From Anaeromyxobacter paludicola (GTDB taxonomy: Bacteria; Myxococcota; Myxococcia; Myxococcales; Anaeromyxobacteraceae): a stretch of 64,000 bases of DNA. This document shows positions 38,430 to 48,468 of this stretch, one piece after another. Within the stretch, counting starts at the first letter, position 1. Each line of letters starts with the position of its first letter. The stretch spans positions 3,782,001 to 3,846,000 of the forward strand of contig NZ_AP025592.1 of the NCBI RefSeq assembly GCF_023169965.1, read 5' to 3'. The position numbers and the translations under genes are program-made. The notes under the pieces were generated by a model. It saw nothing but the letters and a program-made list of their open reading frames with translations. It ran no database searches and was not told the DNA's origin.

Positions 38430-39737
38430 CTACCGCTCCACGCCCCGCGGGAACTTCTGCGGGACGATCCGCTCGAGCCCGCCCATGTACGGGCGCAGCG
38501 CCTGCGGCACGATCACCGAGCCGTCGGCCTGCTGGTACTGCTCGAGGATGGCGACCACGGTGCGCCCCACCGCCACGCCCGAGCCGTTGAGGGTGTGGCA
38601 GAGCCGGGGCTTCCCGCCCTCGCCGCGGTAGCGCACCCGGATCCGGCGCGCCTGGAAGTCCTCGCAGTTGGAGACCGAGCTGATCTCCCGGAACGTGCCC
38701 TGGCCCGGGCACCAGACCTCGATGTCGTAGGTCTTGGCCGAGGAGAAGCCCATGTCGCCGGCGCAGAGGAGCACCACGCGGTGGTGCAGCTCGAGCCGGC
38801 GCAGCACCTCGCAGGCGTCGTCGAGCATCTTCTGGTGCTCGGCCTCGCTCTCCTCCGCCTTCGCGAGCTTCACCAGCTCCACCTTGTGGAACTGGTGCTG
38901 CCGGATGAGGCCGCGGGTGTCCTTGCCGCTCGCGCCCGCCTCGGCCCGGAAGCAGGGGGAGAAGGCGCAGTACGAGATCGGGAGGTCCTCCGCCTCGAAG
39001 ATCTCGTCGCGGTGCATGTTGGTGAGCGGCACCTCGGCGGTCGGGATGAGGTAGAGCGGGTCGCTCCCGGCCGTCTTGAACAGGTCCTCCTCGAACTTGG
39101 GGAGCTGCCCCGTGCCGGTCATCGTCTCGCGGGTCACGAGGTACGGCGGGAGGATCTCGGTGTACCCGCGCGACCCGTGCACGTCGGCGAAGAACGAGAT
39201 GATGGCGCGCTCGAGCCGCGCCCCCGCGCCCTTGTAGATCGTGAAGCGGGCCCCGGAGAGCTTGGCCGCCTGCTGCCACTCGAGGATCCCGAGCCCCTCG
39301 CCCACGTCCCAGTGCGGCTTGGGCTGGAACTCGAGCTTGGGGGGCGCGCCCCAGCGGCTCACCTCGACGTTCGCCTCGGCGTCGGCCCCGTCCGGCACCG
39401 AGTCCATCGGCGGGTTCGGGACCACGAGCAGGCGCTGCGCGATCTCCTCCTCCACCTGCGCGAGCGCCGCCTCCTTCTCCTTGACCTGCTCCCCGAGCGC
39501 CCGGGCCTCGCCGCGGGCCTGCTCGCCGGCCGCCTTGTCGGTGCGCATGAGCTCGCCGACGCGCTTGTTGGCCGCGGACTGGTCCTTCTTCAGCCCCTCG
39601 AGCGCCACGTTCAGCTCGCGCCGGCGGGCCGCCAGCTCCTTCACCGGACCCAAGAGGGCCGCCGCCTCAGGGCCGCGTCGTGCCAGCCTTTTTTCGACCG
39701 CTTCCGGGTCGGCGATCACTGACTTGAGGTCAAGCAT
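38430..39737 (-). CDS. serS: Seryl-tRNA synthetase
   Basis: A 435-residue class II aminoacyl-tRNA synthetase charging tRNA-Ser. The N-terminal long antiparallel coiled coil (about 25-110, with [16 protein letters not shown] and [15 protein letters not shown]) binds the long variable arm of tRNA-Ser. Class II motifs are visible: motif 1 around [18 protein letters not shown], motif 2 [25 protein letters not shown], motif 3 near [28 protein letters not shown] is the usual N-terminus; the ATG at 39737 follows AGAGG, so an in-frame TTG two codons upstream is rejected. Divergent from the sigma factor gene by only 50 bases. Confidence 0.95.
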   Translation of the reverse strand: MLDLKSVIADPEAVEKRLARRGPEAAALLGPVKELAARRRELNVALEGLKKDQSAANKRVGELMRTDKAAGEQARGEARALGEQVKEKEAALAQVEEEIAQRLLVVPNPPMDSVPDGADAEANVEVSRWGAPPKLEFQPKPHWDVGEGLGILEWQQAAKLSGARFTIYKGAGARLERAIISFFADVHGSRGYTEILPPYLVTRETMTGTGQLPKFEEDLFKTAGSDPLYLIPTAEVPLTNMHRDEIFEAEDLPISYCAFSPCFRAEAGASGKDTRGLIRQHQFHKVELVKLAKAEESEAEHQKMLDDACEVLRRLELHHRVVLLCAGDMGFSSAKTYDIEVWCPGQGTFREISSVSNCEDFQARRIRVRYRGEGGKPRLCHTLNGSGVAVGRTVVAILEQYQQADGSVIVPQALRPYMGGLERIVPQKFPRGVER

Positions 39738-39787
39738 TGGCAACCTCTATTCTTTAACCTGCAGGCGGGCAAGGGGTCTTTGCCCTC

Positions 39788-40438
39788 GTGAAAGCGGCGC
39801 CACACATGGCCCAAACCCGCGAGCCCACAGACCGGACCCGCTTCAAGCTCCTCCACGGCGGCGCCGAGGCGGGGGCCGAGGACGCGGCGCTCGTCCGGGC
39901 GTTCCTGGCGGGGGAGGACCAGGCTCTCGGGCAGCTCTTCGCCCGGCACGAGCGGCTGGTCCTGGCGCTCCTGCGGCGCTACGCCGCCGGGCCGGACGAC
40001 GCCGCCGACCTCGTGCAGCGCACCTTCCTGCGCGCCCTCACCGCGGCCCGCCGGAGCTTCGAGCTCCGCCACGCCGACGAGGTCCCGTTCCGGGCCTGGC
40101 TCGTCCGCATCGCCGTGAACCTGGGCAAGAACCACCAGCGCGACCTCGCCCGCTGGCGCCGCGCCCCCCTCGAGGCGGTGGACGACGCCGTCCGGAGCGA
40201 GCCGACCGGCACCGACGCCCTCGAGCGCGAGGAGCGGAGCCGGCTGCTGCGAGAGGCGGTGCTCAAGCTGCCGAAGCGCCAGCGCGCCGTGCTGCAGCTC
40301 CGGATCGACGCCGAGCTGCCCTTCGACGAGATCGCGAGCACGCTCGGCATCACCACCAACAACGCCAAGGTCCACTTCCACCACGCCACCCGGAAGCTCC
40401 GGGAGCTCGTGGGCGAGCGCCGGGAGGACGCGCCGTGA
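39788..40438 (+). CDS. ECF-type RNA polymerase sigma factor
   Basis: A 216-residue sigma-70-family factor containing only regions 2 and 4. Region 2 includes LGQLFARHERLVLALLRRY and PDDAADLVQRTFLRAL; region 4 includes LPKRQRAVLQLRIDAELPFDEIASTLG and the helix-turn-helix NNAKVHFHHATRKLREL. GTG 39788 or ATG 39806 may be the start; neither has a strong ribosome binding site. Its stop overlaps the anti-sigma start by GTGA. Such factors usually activate their own operon and a small regulon; the RND efflux operon and the Spy-like gene nearby are candidate targets. Confidence 0.88.
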   Translation: MKAAPHMAQTREPTDRTRFKLLHGGAEAGAEDAALVRAFLAGEDQALGQLFARHERLVLALLRRYAAGPDDAADLVQRTFLRALTAARRSFELRHADEVPFRAWLVRIAVNLGKNHQRDLARWRRAPLEAVDDAVRSEPTGTDALEREERSRLLREAVLKLPKRQRAVLQLRIDAELPFDEIASTLGITTNNAKVHFHHATRKLRELVGERREDAP

Positions 40439-41037
40439 GCCTGTGCGAGGAGCTCCTGCCGCTCGTCTCCTGCCGCGCCTCCGGCCCCCTCGACCGCGAG
40501 GACGAGGAGCTGCTCTCGGCGCACCTCGAGACCTGCACCGCCTGCCGCGCCGTGCTGGCGCGCGAGGAGGACCTGCTCGAGGAGCTGGCGCTCCCGCCGG
40601 TCACGAGCGAGCTGCGCGCCGCCGTGGACCGCCTCCCCGACCGCACGGCGGTGGAGTGGCGGCGGGCGGAGCGGCGGCGGCAGCGGATCTCGCGGCTGCT
40701 CGGGATCTCGGTCGCGGCGGCGGCGGCGCTCGCCATGGTGCTCGCGCCGGCCTACCTGCGCGACCGCGCCTACGCCCGCGCCCGCCAGGCGCAGGAGCTG
40801 GCCCAGGCCGCGACCGCGACCGGGGCCGAAGCGCCCGGCGCCGCCTCGCCGGCCCCGGCCGGCGCCGCGGCCGGGCAGCCGCAGGGCCAGCCCACCACGC
40901 CCGCCATCCAGGCGGCGAGCTGGAGCGGGCCCGATCTCGACGAAGTCTGGGAGGCGAGCGCCGTCGTCGGCGGCGGCTCGGGTGACGAGGTGGCGATGGC
41001 CGACGAGGGGACGATCTTCGACTCCAGCAGCCCCTGA
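40435..41037 (+). CDS. Membrane-anchored anti-sigma factor with zinc-finger (ZAS) domain
   Basis: A 200-residue protein. The N-terminal anti-sigma domain contains the zinc-binding HLETCTACR motif (H-x3-C-x2-C, about residues 31-40). One membrane helix is at about 85-105 (LLGISVAAAAALAMVLAPAYL). The rest, about 95 residues, is Ala/Pro/Gly-rich and would be periplasmic. The GTG start overlaps the sigma gene stop, so the two are made together. It presumably sequesters the sigma factor until an envelope signal releases it. Confidence 0.85.
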   Translation: MSLCEELLPLVSCRASGPLDREDEELLSAHLETCTACRAVLAREEDLLEELALPPVTSELRAAVDRLPDRTAVEWRRAERRRQRISRLLGISVAAAAALAMVLAPAYLRDRAYARARQAQELAQAATATGAEAPGAASPAPAGAAAGQPQGQPTTPAIQAASWSGPDLDEVWEASAVVGGGSGDEVAMADEGTIFDSSSP

Positions 41038-41076
41038 AGAGAAAACCGCAGCTTTCAACCGTACCGGAGTGCTCAC

Positions 41077-41748
41077 ATGACGCACCGCCTTGCGATAGCT
41101 CTGCTCGTCCTTCCCCTCACCGCCTCCGCCGCGGCCCCGCAGGCCGCGCCCCCCGCGACCGGCAGCGAGCCCGCCCGGTCCGAGCGCTTCGAGAAGCGCA
41201 TGAAGCTCGCCCGCACGCTCGGGCTCGCCGAGGCGCTCGATCTCTCCGAGGCCGACGCGCTCAAGATGCGCGACGTCATGGCCCGGTTCGACGACCGGCG
41301 GCGGCCGATCATGAAGCAGCTCCACGACGACGCCCGCACCGTGAAGCGCGCCGCCGACGGCGACAAGGACGCGGTCGCCCAGGCCGACCAGGCGGTGCAG
41401 CGGATCTTCGACGCGCGCGAGAAGATGCACGCCATCGACCGCGAGATGTACCAGGCGCTCGCGAAGGATCTCTCCCCGGCGCGCCGCGCCCGCCTGGCGG
41501 TCTTCTTCGCCAAGTTCCACGCGCGCATGGGACGGATGATGCTGGAGCGCAGGGCCGGCATGATGGGCGCCGGCGGCCCGGGCTGCACCATGGGCCCCGG
41601 CGACATGGGCCCGGGCGGCCACGGCCCCGGGATGCACGGCGGCCCCGGCCTGCGCGGCGGCCCCGGCGGGAAGGGCCCGGGCGGCGGCGCGTCGCTCGGC
41701 ATGAACGGACCCGGCCCGGACGACGACGACCTCTTCGGCGACCAGTAG
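41077..41748 (+). CDS. Spy/CpxP/CnrX-like periplasmic protein with Gly/Met/His-rich tail
   Basis: A 223-residue exported protein: signal peptide at 1-18 (LAIALLVLPLTASAAA). The helical core (about 35-150) has two Spy/CpxP-like hairpin segments, LDLSEADALKMRDVMARFDDRRR and LSPARRARLAVFFAKFHARMG. The last 60 residues are rich in Gly, Met and His with one Cys (GGPGCTMGPGDMG, GGHGPGMHGG), then end in acidic DDDDLFGDQ, which looks like a metal-binding tail. Third gene of the sigma/anti-sigma operon, 39 bases downstream. Role as a periplasmic stress chaperone or metal sensor is inferred from fold resemblance and context. Confidence 0.75.
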   Translation: MTHRLAIALLVLPLTASAAAPQAAPPATGSEPARSERFEKRMKLARTLGLAEALDLSEADALKMRDVMARFDDRRRPIMKQLHDDARTVKRAADGDKDAVAQADQAVQRIFDAREKMHAIDREMYQALAKDLSPARRARLAVFFAKFHARMGRMMLERRAGMMGAGGPGCTMGPGDMGPGGHGPGMHGGPGLRGGPGGKGPGGGASLGMNGPGPDDDDLFGDQ

Positions 41749-41790
41749 ACCCCCCTTCGCGGCGGTTCCCTCCTCCCTGAGATCCCCGCG

Positions 41791-41828
41791 GCCCCTTCCT
41801 CCATCGGGGAGGAAGGGGTTCTTTCTTT
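41791..41828 (+). terminator. Strong intrinsic terminator of the sigma factor operon
   Basis: An 11-bp perfect stem, CCCCTTCCTCC (41792-41802) with GGAGGAAGGGG (41808-41818), five-base loop, then TTCTTTCTTT. It lies 43 bases after the Spy-like gene. Confidence 0.9.
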
Positions 41829-41893
41829 CGGGCCCGGCGCCGAGGTCACCCGAGGTCCTCGCCGAGGCGCCGCGCCTGACCTAAGCTCCCGCC

Positions 41894-42691
41894 ATGTCCC
41901 GCCGCCGCCACGCCGAAGACCCGCCCGCCTTCTCCCCGCACTACGAGGGGCCCGAGGCGCTCACCGCCCTGCTCCGGAGCGCGGGCGCCACCGTGGACGC
42001 CGCCCAGGCCGCCGCCCGGTTCGCCGAGGCGCAGGGCGAGGGGCTCGACCGCTCGCAGGTGATCCCGCGGCTCTTCCAAGGCGAGCCCCGGTTCGGCTCG
42101 CCCGACGAGGCCCGCCGGCTCTACGAGAACCTGTTCGCGCTCTGGGGGCGCGTCGCGCAGGGGGCGGGCGCGGGGATGCCGGTGCCCGACTCGGGCGCGC
42201 CCGAGCCGGCGCTCCCGCCGGAGCGGCCGGAGCTGCCCCCGCGGGGCGGCGCGCCCGCGGGACCCCTCGAGCCGCTCCTCGTCGAGGCGGTCTGGAAGGA
42301 GCTCGCCGCCCTGCCGGAGAAGGAGCTCGCCCGGCGCCGAGACCGGTTCTCGAACACCCAGCCCGACCTCGCCGCCTGGCTCGACGCCGTCCCGCTCCCC
42401 GAGTCGGGCGCGCTCGCCGCGAGCGACCTCGCCTTCGAGGCCTGGGCCATGTTCGACCAGGCGTTCGGCGACGCCCTGCGCGCCGCCCGCTGGAAGGAGC
42501 TCGCCGCCGTGGCCGCGGAGCCGCCGGCGCTCGAGACCGCCGAGCCGGCCCTCGCTGCCTACGTGGCCGACATGCTCGACGTGGTCGAGGCCGAGGACCC
42601 GTCCTTCGCCGCCGGCGAGCGGGCGCAGGTGGAGCGGGTCATTGCAGCGGTGGCGGCTGCGCTCGCCGGGGCGTCTCCAGCCCGGCGATGA
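41894..42691 (+). CDS. Hypothetical protein
   Basis: A 265-residue protein that I do not recognise. The N-terminal 80 residues (ALTALLRSAGATVDAAQAAARFAEAQ, SQVIPRLFQGEPRF, EARRLYENLFALWGRV) are helical; a Pro/Gly-rich linker covers about 90-135; the C-terminal half is again helical and Ala-rich (PLLVEAVWKELAALPEKEL, AFEAWAMFDQAFGDALRAARW). It has no signal peptide and no membrane segment. Codon use is like the neighbours, so it is a real gene. Its last 53 bases overlap the convergent hydrolase gene. Confidence 0.7.
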   Translation: MSRRRHAEDPPAFSPHYEGPEALTALLRSAGATVDAAQAAARFAEAQGEGLDRSQVIPRLFQGEPRFGSPDEARRLYENLFALWGRVAQGAGAGMPVPDSGAPEPALPPERPELPPRGGAPAGPLEPLLVEAVWKELAALPEKELARRRDRFSNTQPDLAAWLDAVPLPESGALAASDLAFEAWAMFDQAFGDALRAARWKELAAVAAEPPALETAEPALAAYVADMLDVVEAEDPSFAAGERAQVERVIAAVAAALAGASPARR

Positions 42692-43454
42692 AGCAGGCGA
42701 GCTCGCCGGCGAACAGCTTGGGGCTCTCGAGGTTGGCGAGGTGGCCGGCGCCCGGGAGGAGCGCGAGCCGCGCCCCCAGCGTGGCCGCCATCTCCTCGGA
42801 GATCGACGGCGGGGTGAGCGAGTCCTCCGAGCCCACCATCACCAGGGTCGGGCAGCGCACCTGCTTCAGGAGCGGCTCCGAGTCGGGCCGGGCGGCCATG
42901 CCCCGCTGCGCCGCCGCGACGCCGCGCGGGTCGTTCTCGCCGATGAGCGCGCGCACCCGCTTCACCACCTCCTCGGCGGCGTTCGGGCCGAGCAGCTTCG
43001 GGATCATCTGGTCCGCCACCCAGCCCATCCCCTTCGCGAGCGCGTCCTGCGCGAACCGGTGCCGCCCCTCGCGCCCCTCGGCCGAGTCGGGGCCGGCGCG
43101 GGTGTCGCAGAGCACGAGGCCGCGGAAGAGCTGCGGGCTCTTGCGGTAGAGCGCGAGGGCGACGTAGCCGCCCATCGAGAGCCCGGCCACCGTGGCGTGG
43201 GCCACGCCGAGCCGCGCCAGGAGCTCGGCGGCGTCGGACGCGAGCAGCTCCATCGTCGCCACCTCCGGCGCGGGCCCGCTCCGGCCGAGGCCGCGGTAGT
43301 CCATGGCGATGACCCGGTGCTCGCGGGCGAGCAGGTCGATCTGCGGCCGCCACATCCCCGAGTGGAGCGGGAAGGCGTGCAGCAGGAAGACCACCGGGCC
43401 GCGGCCCGCGTCCTCGTAGTGGATGTCAGCGTCTCCGATGCGGATCCTGGGCAT
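42639..43454 (-). CDS. Alpha/beta hydrolase
   Basis: A 271-residue alpha/beta hydrolase fold enzyme. VVFLLHAFPLHSGMW is the oxyanion-hole segment (HG-type replaced by HAFPL), Ser93 in GLSMGG is the nucleophile, the acid is in MVGSEDSLTPP, and the His is in LPGAGHLANLESP. Similar to 3-oxoadipate enol-lactonase and other general esterases; substrate unknown. Start ATG 43454 overlaps nothing upstream. Its 3' end overlaps the convergent hypothetical gene by 53 bases. Confidence 0.88.
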   Translation of the reverse strand: MPRIRIGDADIHYEDAGRGPVVFLLHAFPLHSGMWRPQIDLLAREHRVIAMDYRGLGRSGPAPEVATMELLASDAAELLARLGVAHATVAGLSMGGYVALALYRKSPQLFRGLVLCDTRAGPDSAEGREGRHRFAQDALAKGMGWVADQMIPKLLGPNAAEEVVKRVRALIGENDPRGVAAAQRGMAARPDSEPLLKQVRCPTLVMVGSEDSLTPPSISEEMAATLGARLALLPGAGHLANLESPKLFAGELACFIAGLETPRRAQPPPLQ

Positions 43455-43539
43455 GGGCCGAACCTCCGGTTATCTATCTTACGCCGCCGCGGGCCGATCC
43501 TGGCACCGGGCGTGGAATCCCCGGTGGGAGGTGCAGGGC

Positions 43540-44973
43540 ATGGCCGCGGCGGGCATCCGCTACTTCGACAGGTTCGGCGTCACCGAGGAGCTCATCGCGA
43601 GGACCATCGCCGAGGCGCTCTCCCGCGGCGGGGACTTCGCCGACGTCTTCTTCCAGCACGCGGTCACGAACGACCTCGCCCTCGAGGACGGCAGCGTCAA
43701 CCGGGCCTTCACCACCGTCCAGCTCGGGGTCGGGGTCCGGGTGGTCAAGGGGGACCAGACCGGGTACGGCTACAGCGAGGACCTGTCGCTCCCGGCCCTC
43801 CTCTCCTGCGCCCGCACCGCCGCCACCATCGCCGACGGCCCCTCGCGCGAGGCCCCGTCGCGCTACCACGTCCAGAGCGGGCTCCCGCAGCGCTACCCGG
43901 TGCGGCTCCGCTGGGAGGAGATCGGGGCGGAGAGGAAGCTCCCGCTGCTCGGGGGACTGAACGAGCGGCTGCTCTCCGCCGACCGGCGCATGCGGAAGGT
44001 GAGCGTCCACTTCCGCGACGAGGCCGGGGCGGTGCTGATCGCCGACAGCCAGGGGCGGATCGTCGAGGACGAGCAGCCGATGACCCTGCTGTACGTCTCC
44101 TGCCTGGCCGAGGACGGGAGCCGGCGCGAGTCGGGCGGCTACAACGTGGCCGGCCGGGCGGGGTTCGAGTTCTACACGCCGGACCGGCTCGACCGGGTGG
44201 TGCGCGAGGCGGTGAAGCGCACCGCCATCCTCTTCGAGGCGGTGCCGGCGCCGGCGGGCGAGATGCCGGTGGTGCTCGCCGCCGGGTCCTCGGGGATCCT
44301 GCTCCACGAGGCGATCGGCCACGGCATGGAGGCCGACTTCAACCGCAAGGGCGTCTCGATCTACGCCGACAAGATCGGCAAGCCCATCGCCGCCCCCTTC
44401 GTGAACATCGTGGACGACGGCACCAACGAGGGCGCGCGCGGGGCCATCAACGTGGACGACGAGGGGAACGCCGCCGGCTGCACCCGGCTCGTCGAGGGCG
44501 GCGTGCTCGCCACCTACATGCACGACGCCATCTCGGCGAAGCACTACGGCGTCGCGCCCACCGGCAACGGCCGGCGCGAGAGCTACCAGCACGCGCCGCT
44601 GCCGCGCATGCGCGCCACCTACATGCTGCCCGGGCCGCACAAGAAGGACGAGATCATCGCCTCGGTGAAGCGCGGCATCTACTGCGAGAACTTCACCAAC
44701 GGGCAGGTCAACATCGGCGCCGGCGACTTCACCTTCTACGTGAAGAACGGCTGGCTCATCGAGGACGGGAAGCTGAGCCGTCCCGTCAAGGACGTGAACA
44801 TCATCGGCAACGGCCCCAGGGCCCTGGAGAAGGTGGACATGGTGTCCGACGACCTCGCCATCGACGAGGGGGGCTGGACCTGCGGCAAGGACGGGCAGAG
44901 CGTGCCGGTCTCGCAGGGGCTGCCGACCGTGCGCGTCTCCTCCATGACCGTGGGCGGGCGGGGGCAGCCGTGA
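43540..44973 (+). CDS. tldD: TldD metalloprotease subunit
   Basis: A 477-residue subunit of the TldD/TldE zinc protease, which trims unfolded peptides and, in other bacteria, matures microcins and degrades CcdA. The HExxxH zinc motif is His256-Glu257-Ala-Ile-Gly-His261 in LLHEAIGHGMEAD. GVGVRVVKGDQTGYGYSEDL and GNGRRESYQHAPLPRM are TldD family motifs. ATG 43540 has GGGAGG upstream; a longer in-frame extension to 43423 is not needed. The stop overlaps the TldE start by GTGA. First gene of a run continuing into tyrosine catabolism genes. Confidence 0.93.
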   Translation: MAAAGIRYFDRFGVTEELIARTIAEALSRGGDFADVFFQHAVTNDLALEDGSVNRAFTTVQLGVGVRVVKGDQTGYGYSEDLSLPALLSCARTAATIADGPSREAPSRYHVQSGLPQRYPVRLRWEEIGAERKLPLLGGLNERLLSADRRMRKVSVHFRDEAGAVLIADSQGRIVEDEQPMTLLYVSCLAEDGSRRESGGYNVAGRAGFEFYTPDRLDRVVREAVKRTAILFEAVPAPAGEMPVVLAAGSSGILLHEAIGHGMEADFNRKGVSIYADKIGKPIAAPFVNIVDDGTNEGARGAINVDDEGNAAGCTRLVEGGVLATYMHDAISAKHYGVAPTGNGRRESYQHAPLPRMRATYMLPGPHKKDEIIASVKRGIYCENFTNGQVNIGAGDFTFYVKNGWLIEDGKLSRPVKDVNIIGNGPRALEKVDMVSDDLAIDEGGWTCGKDGQSVPVSQGLPTVRVSSMTVGGRGQP

Positions 44974-46310
44974 GCGATCCGATGGATCAGGGCGAGCTCG
45001 CCGCGGCGGCGCGGGCGGCGGTGGAGCTGGCGCGGAAGAAGGGGGCGCAGGAGGTGGCCGCCGGCGCCTACCGGGCGCGCCACGTCGAGGTCTCCTGGCG
45101 CGACGGCCAGCTCGAGAAGGTCTCCGAGGCGACGAGCCGCGGGCTCGGGTTCGAGCTCTACGTGGACGGGCGCTACTCGGCGGTCGGCACGAGCGACCTG
45201 CGCCCCGAGGCGCTGGACCGGTTCCTCGGCGACGCGGTGGCGCTCACCCGCAAGCTCGAGCCCGACCCCTTCCGCACGCTCCCCGACGAGAAGCTCTACC
45301 ACCCGCGGGCGCAGGTGGACCTCGAGCTCGAGGACCCCTCGCACGAGGCGCTCACGCCGGCCCGGCGCCGCGAGATCGTGGCCGAGGTCGAGGCGGCGGC
45401 CCGCGCGGTGAAGGGCGCCGGCGCCATCCTCTCGGTCACCACCAGCTTCAGCGACTCGCACTCCACCGGCTTCCGCGTCCACTCGAACGGCTTCGAGGGC
45501 AGCTCGCGCGGCACCGACTTCTGGATCGCGGCGGAGGTCTCGGCGAAGGACCCCGACGGCCGCCGGCCGGAGGACTGGAGCGCGGTGGGGAGCCGCTTCT
45601 ACGCGGCGCTCCCGGACGCCGCCGGGGTGGGCCGCACCGCCGCGGAGCGGGCGCTGTCCCGGCTCGGCTCGCGCAAGGGCGAGTCGGCGGTGCTGCCGAT
45701 GCTGGTCGAGAACCGGTGCGCGGCGCGGCTCGTGAGCTTCCTCTTCGGCGCCCTCTCGGGCGGGTCCCTCCAGCAGCGCCGCTCCTTCCTCGAGGGCAAG
45801 CTCGGGGAGGAGATCGGCAGCCCGGCCCTCGACATCCGCGACGAGCCGCACGTGAAGCGCGGCTTCGGCTCGCGCCTCTACGACCGCGAGGGGCTGGCGT
45901 CGAAGCCGTTCCGCGTCTTCGAGCAGGGGCGCCTCGCGAGCTACTACATCGACACCTACTACGGGAAGAAGCTCCGGATGGCGCCCACCACCCGCGGCCC
46001 GTCCAACCTGGCCTGGGGGCCGGGCGTGGGCGACCAGGCCGAGCTGGTGCGCGCGGTCGGCGAGGGCATCCTCGTCACCGGCTTCCTGGGCGGCAACTCG
46101 AACGGGACCACCGGCGACTTCTCGCTCGGCGCCCAGGGCTTCCGGATCCGCGGCGGCCAGCTCGCCGAGCCGGTGGGCGAGATGAACGTCTCCGGCAACC
46201 ACCTCGAGCTCTGGCACCGGCTCGCGGCGGTCGGCTCCGATCCCTACCCCTACTCGGCGATGCGCACCCCGAGCCTGCTCTTCGAAGGGGTGCAGTTCGC
46301 CGGGCTCTAG
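44970..46310 (+). CDS. pmbA: TldE/PmbA metalloprotease subunit
   Basis: A 446-residue partner of TldD without the HExxxH motif, as expected for TldE/PmbA, which forms the heterodimer with the catalytic TldD. The C-terminal MAPTTRGPSNLAWGPG, GFLGGNSNGTTGDFSLGAQGFRI and GEMNVSGNHLELWHRL are diagnostic of PmbA. GTG start overlaps tldD. The FAH-family gene starts 14 bases after the stop with its own GGAGG, so transcription probably continues. I see nothing unusual in length. Confidence 0.92.
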   Translation: MSDPMDQGELAAAARAAVELARKKGAQEVAAGAYRARHVEVSWRDGQLEKVSEATSRGLGFELYVDGRYSAVGTSDLRPEALDRFLGDAVALTRKLEPDPFRTLPDEKLYHPRAQVDLELEDPSHEALTPARRREIVAEVEAAARAVKGAGAILSVTTSFSDSHSTGFRVHSNGFEGSSRGTDFWIAAEVSAKDPDGRRPEDWSAVGSRFYAALPDAAGVGRTAAERALSRLGSRKGESAVLPMLVENRCAARLVSFLFGALSGGSLQQRRSFLEGKLGEEIGSPALDIRDEPHVKRGFGSRLYDREGLASKPFRVFEQGRLASYYIDTYYGKKLRMAPTTRGPSNLAWGPGVGDQAELVRAVGEGILVTGFLGGNSNGTTGDFSLGAQGFRIRGGQLAEPVGEMNVSGNHLELWHRLAAVGSDPYPYSAMRTPSLLFEGVQFAGL

Positions 46311-46324
46311 CTTCCGGGAGGCGC

Positions 46325-47295
46325 ATGCGGCTCGCGACGCTGCGGGACGGGACGCGGGACGGCCGCCTGGCGGTGGTCCGCGCCGACGGCGCCCGGCTCG
46401 CGAGCGCCGCCGAGGTGGCCCCGACGCTCCAGGCGGCGCTCGACCGCTGGGAAGAGCTCGCCCCCCGGCTCCGCGCCCTCTCGCGCGACCTCGACGAGGG
46501 ACGGCTCGAGGGCGCGCCGGTGGAGCCGGCGAGGCTCTCGGCGCCGCTCCCGCGCGCCTACGAGTGGATCGACGGCTCCGCCTACCTGAACCACGTCCGG
46601 CTGGCGCGCCGGGCCCGGGGGGCCGAGCCGCCGCCCTCGCTCGAGACCGATCCGCTCGTCTACCAGGGCGGCTCCGGGGTGCTCCTCGGCCCCACCGACC
46701 CGCTGCGGCTCCTCGATCCCGCCTTCGGCCTCGACCTCGAGGGCGAGCTCTGCGCCGTGCTCGGCGACGTGCCGCTCGGCGCCTCGCCGGAGGCGGCGCT
46801 GCCCCTCGTGCGCCTCCTCTGCCTGGCCAACGACGTGACCTACCGGAACCTCGTCCCCGGCGAGCTCGCCAAGGGCTTCGGGTTCTTCCAGTCCAAGCCC
46901 GCCACCGCCTTCGCGCCCTTCGCCGCCACCCCCGACGAGCTCGGGGCGGCCTGGCGCGACGGGCGCGCCCACCTGCGCGTGCGCGCCCTCGTGGACGGCG
47001 CGCTCCTCGGCGACTGCGAGGCCGGACCGGAGATGCACTTCTCCTTCGCCGACCTCGCCGCCCACGCGGCGCGCACCCGCGCCCTCACCGCCGGCACGCT
47101 CCTCGGGAGCGGCACGGTCTCGAACGCCGATCCCTCGCGCGGGGCGCTCTGCCTCGCCGAGCGGCGCATGCGCGAGATCCTGGAGTCGGGCGCGGCCCGC
47201 ACGCCCTTCCTGGCGCGCGGGCAGCGGGTGGTGATCGAGGCGCTCGACGCCGCGGGGCGGAGCGTCTTCGGCCGCGTCGAGCAGGAGGTGGTCTG

Positions 47296-47296
<1 letters not shown>
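46325..47296 (+). CDS. Fumarylacetoacetate hydrolase family protein
   Basis: A 323-residue FAH-family enzyme, the expected last step of homogentisate degradation (cleavage of fumarylacetoacetate to fumarate and acetoacetate). The metal-binding acidic residues of the family are in LDLEGELCAVLGDVP and LANDVTYRNLVPGELAKGFGFFQSKP; GTLLGSGTVSN closes the active site. GGGAGG precedes the ATG. Its TGA overlaps the hpd ATG by one base (TGATG). Gene order FAH-hpd-hmgA supports the pathway assignment; short two-domain FAH proteins can also act on other 2,4-diketones. Confidence 0.88.

Positions 47297-48464
<1,168 letters not shown>

Positions 48465-48468
<4 letters not shown>

Noticed and set aside
41791-41828. 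Further member of the palindromic repeat family
   Set aside because: Its arms differ (CCCCTTCCTCC / GGAGGAAGGGG), it lacks the asymmetric G-rich tail, and it has a proper T run, so it is a plain terminator.
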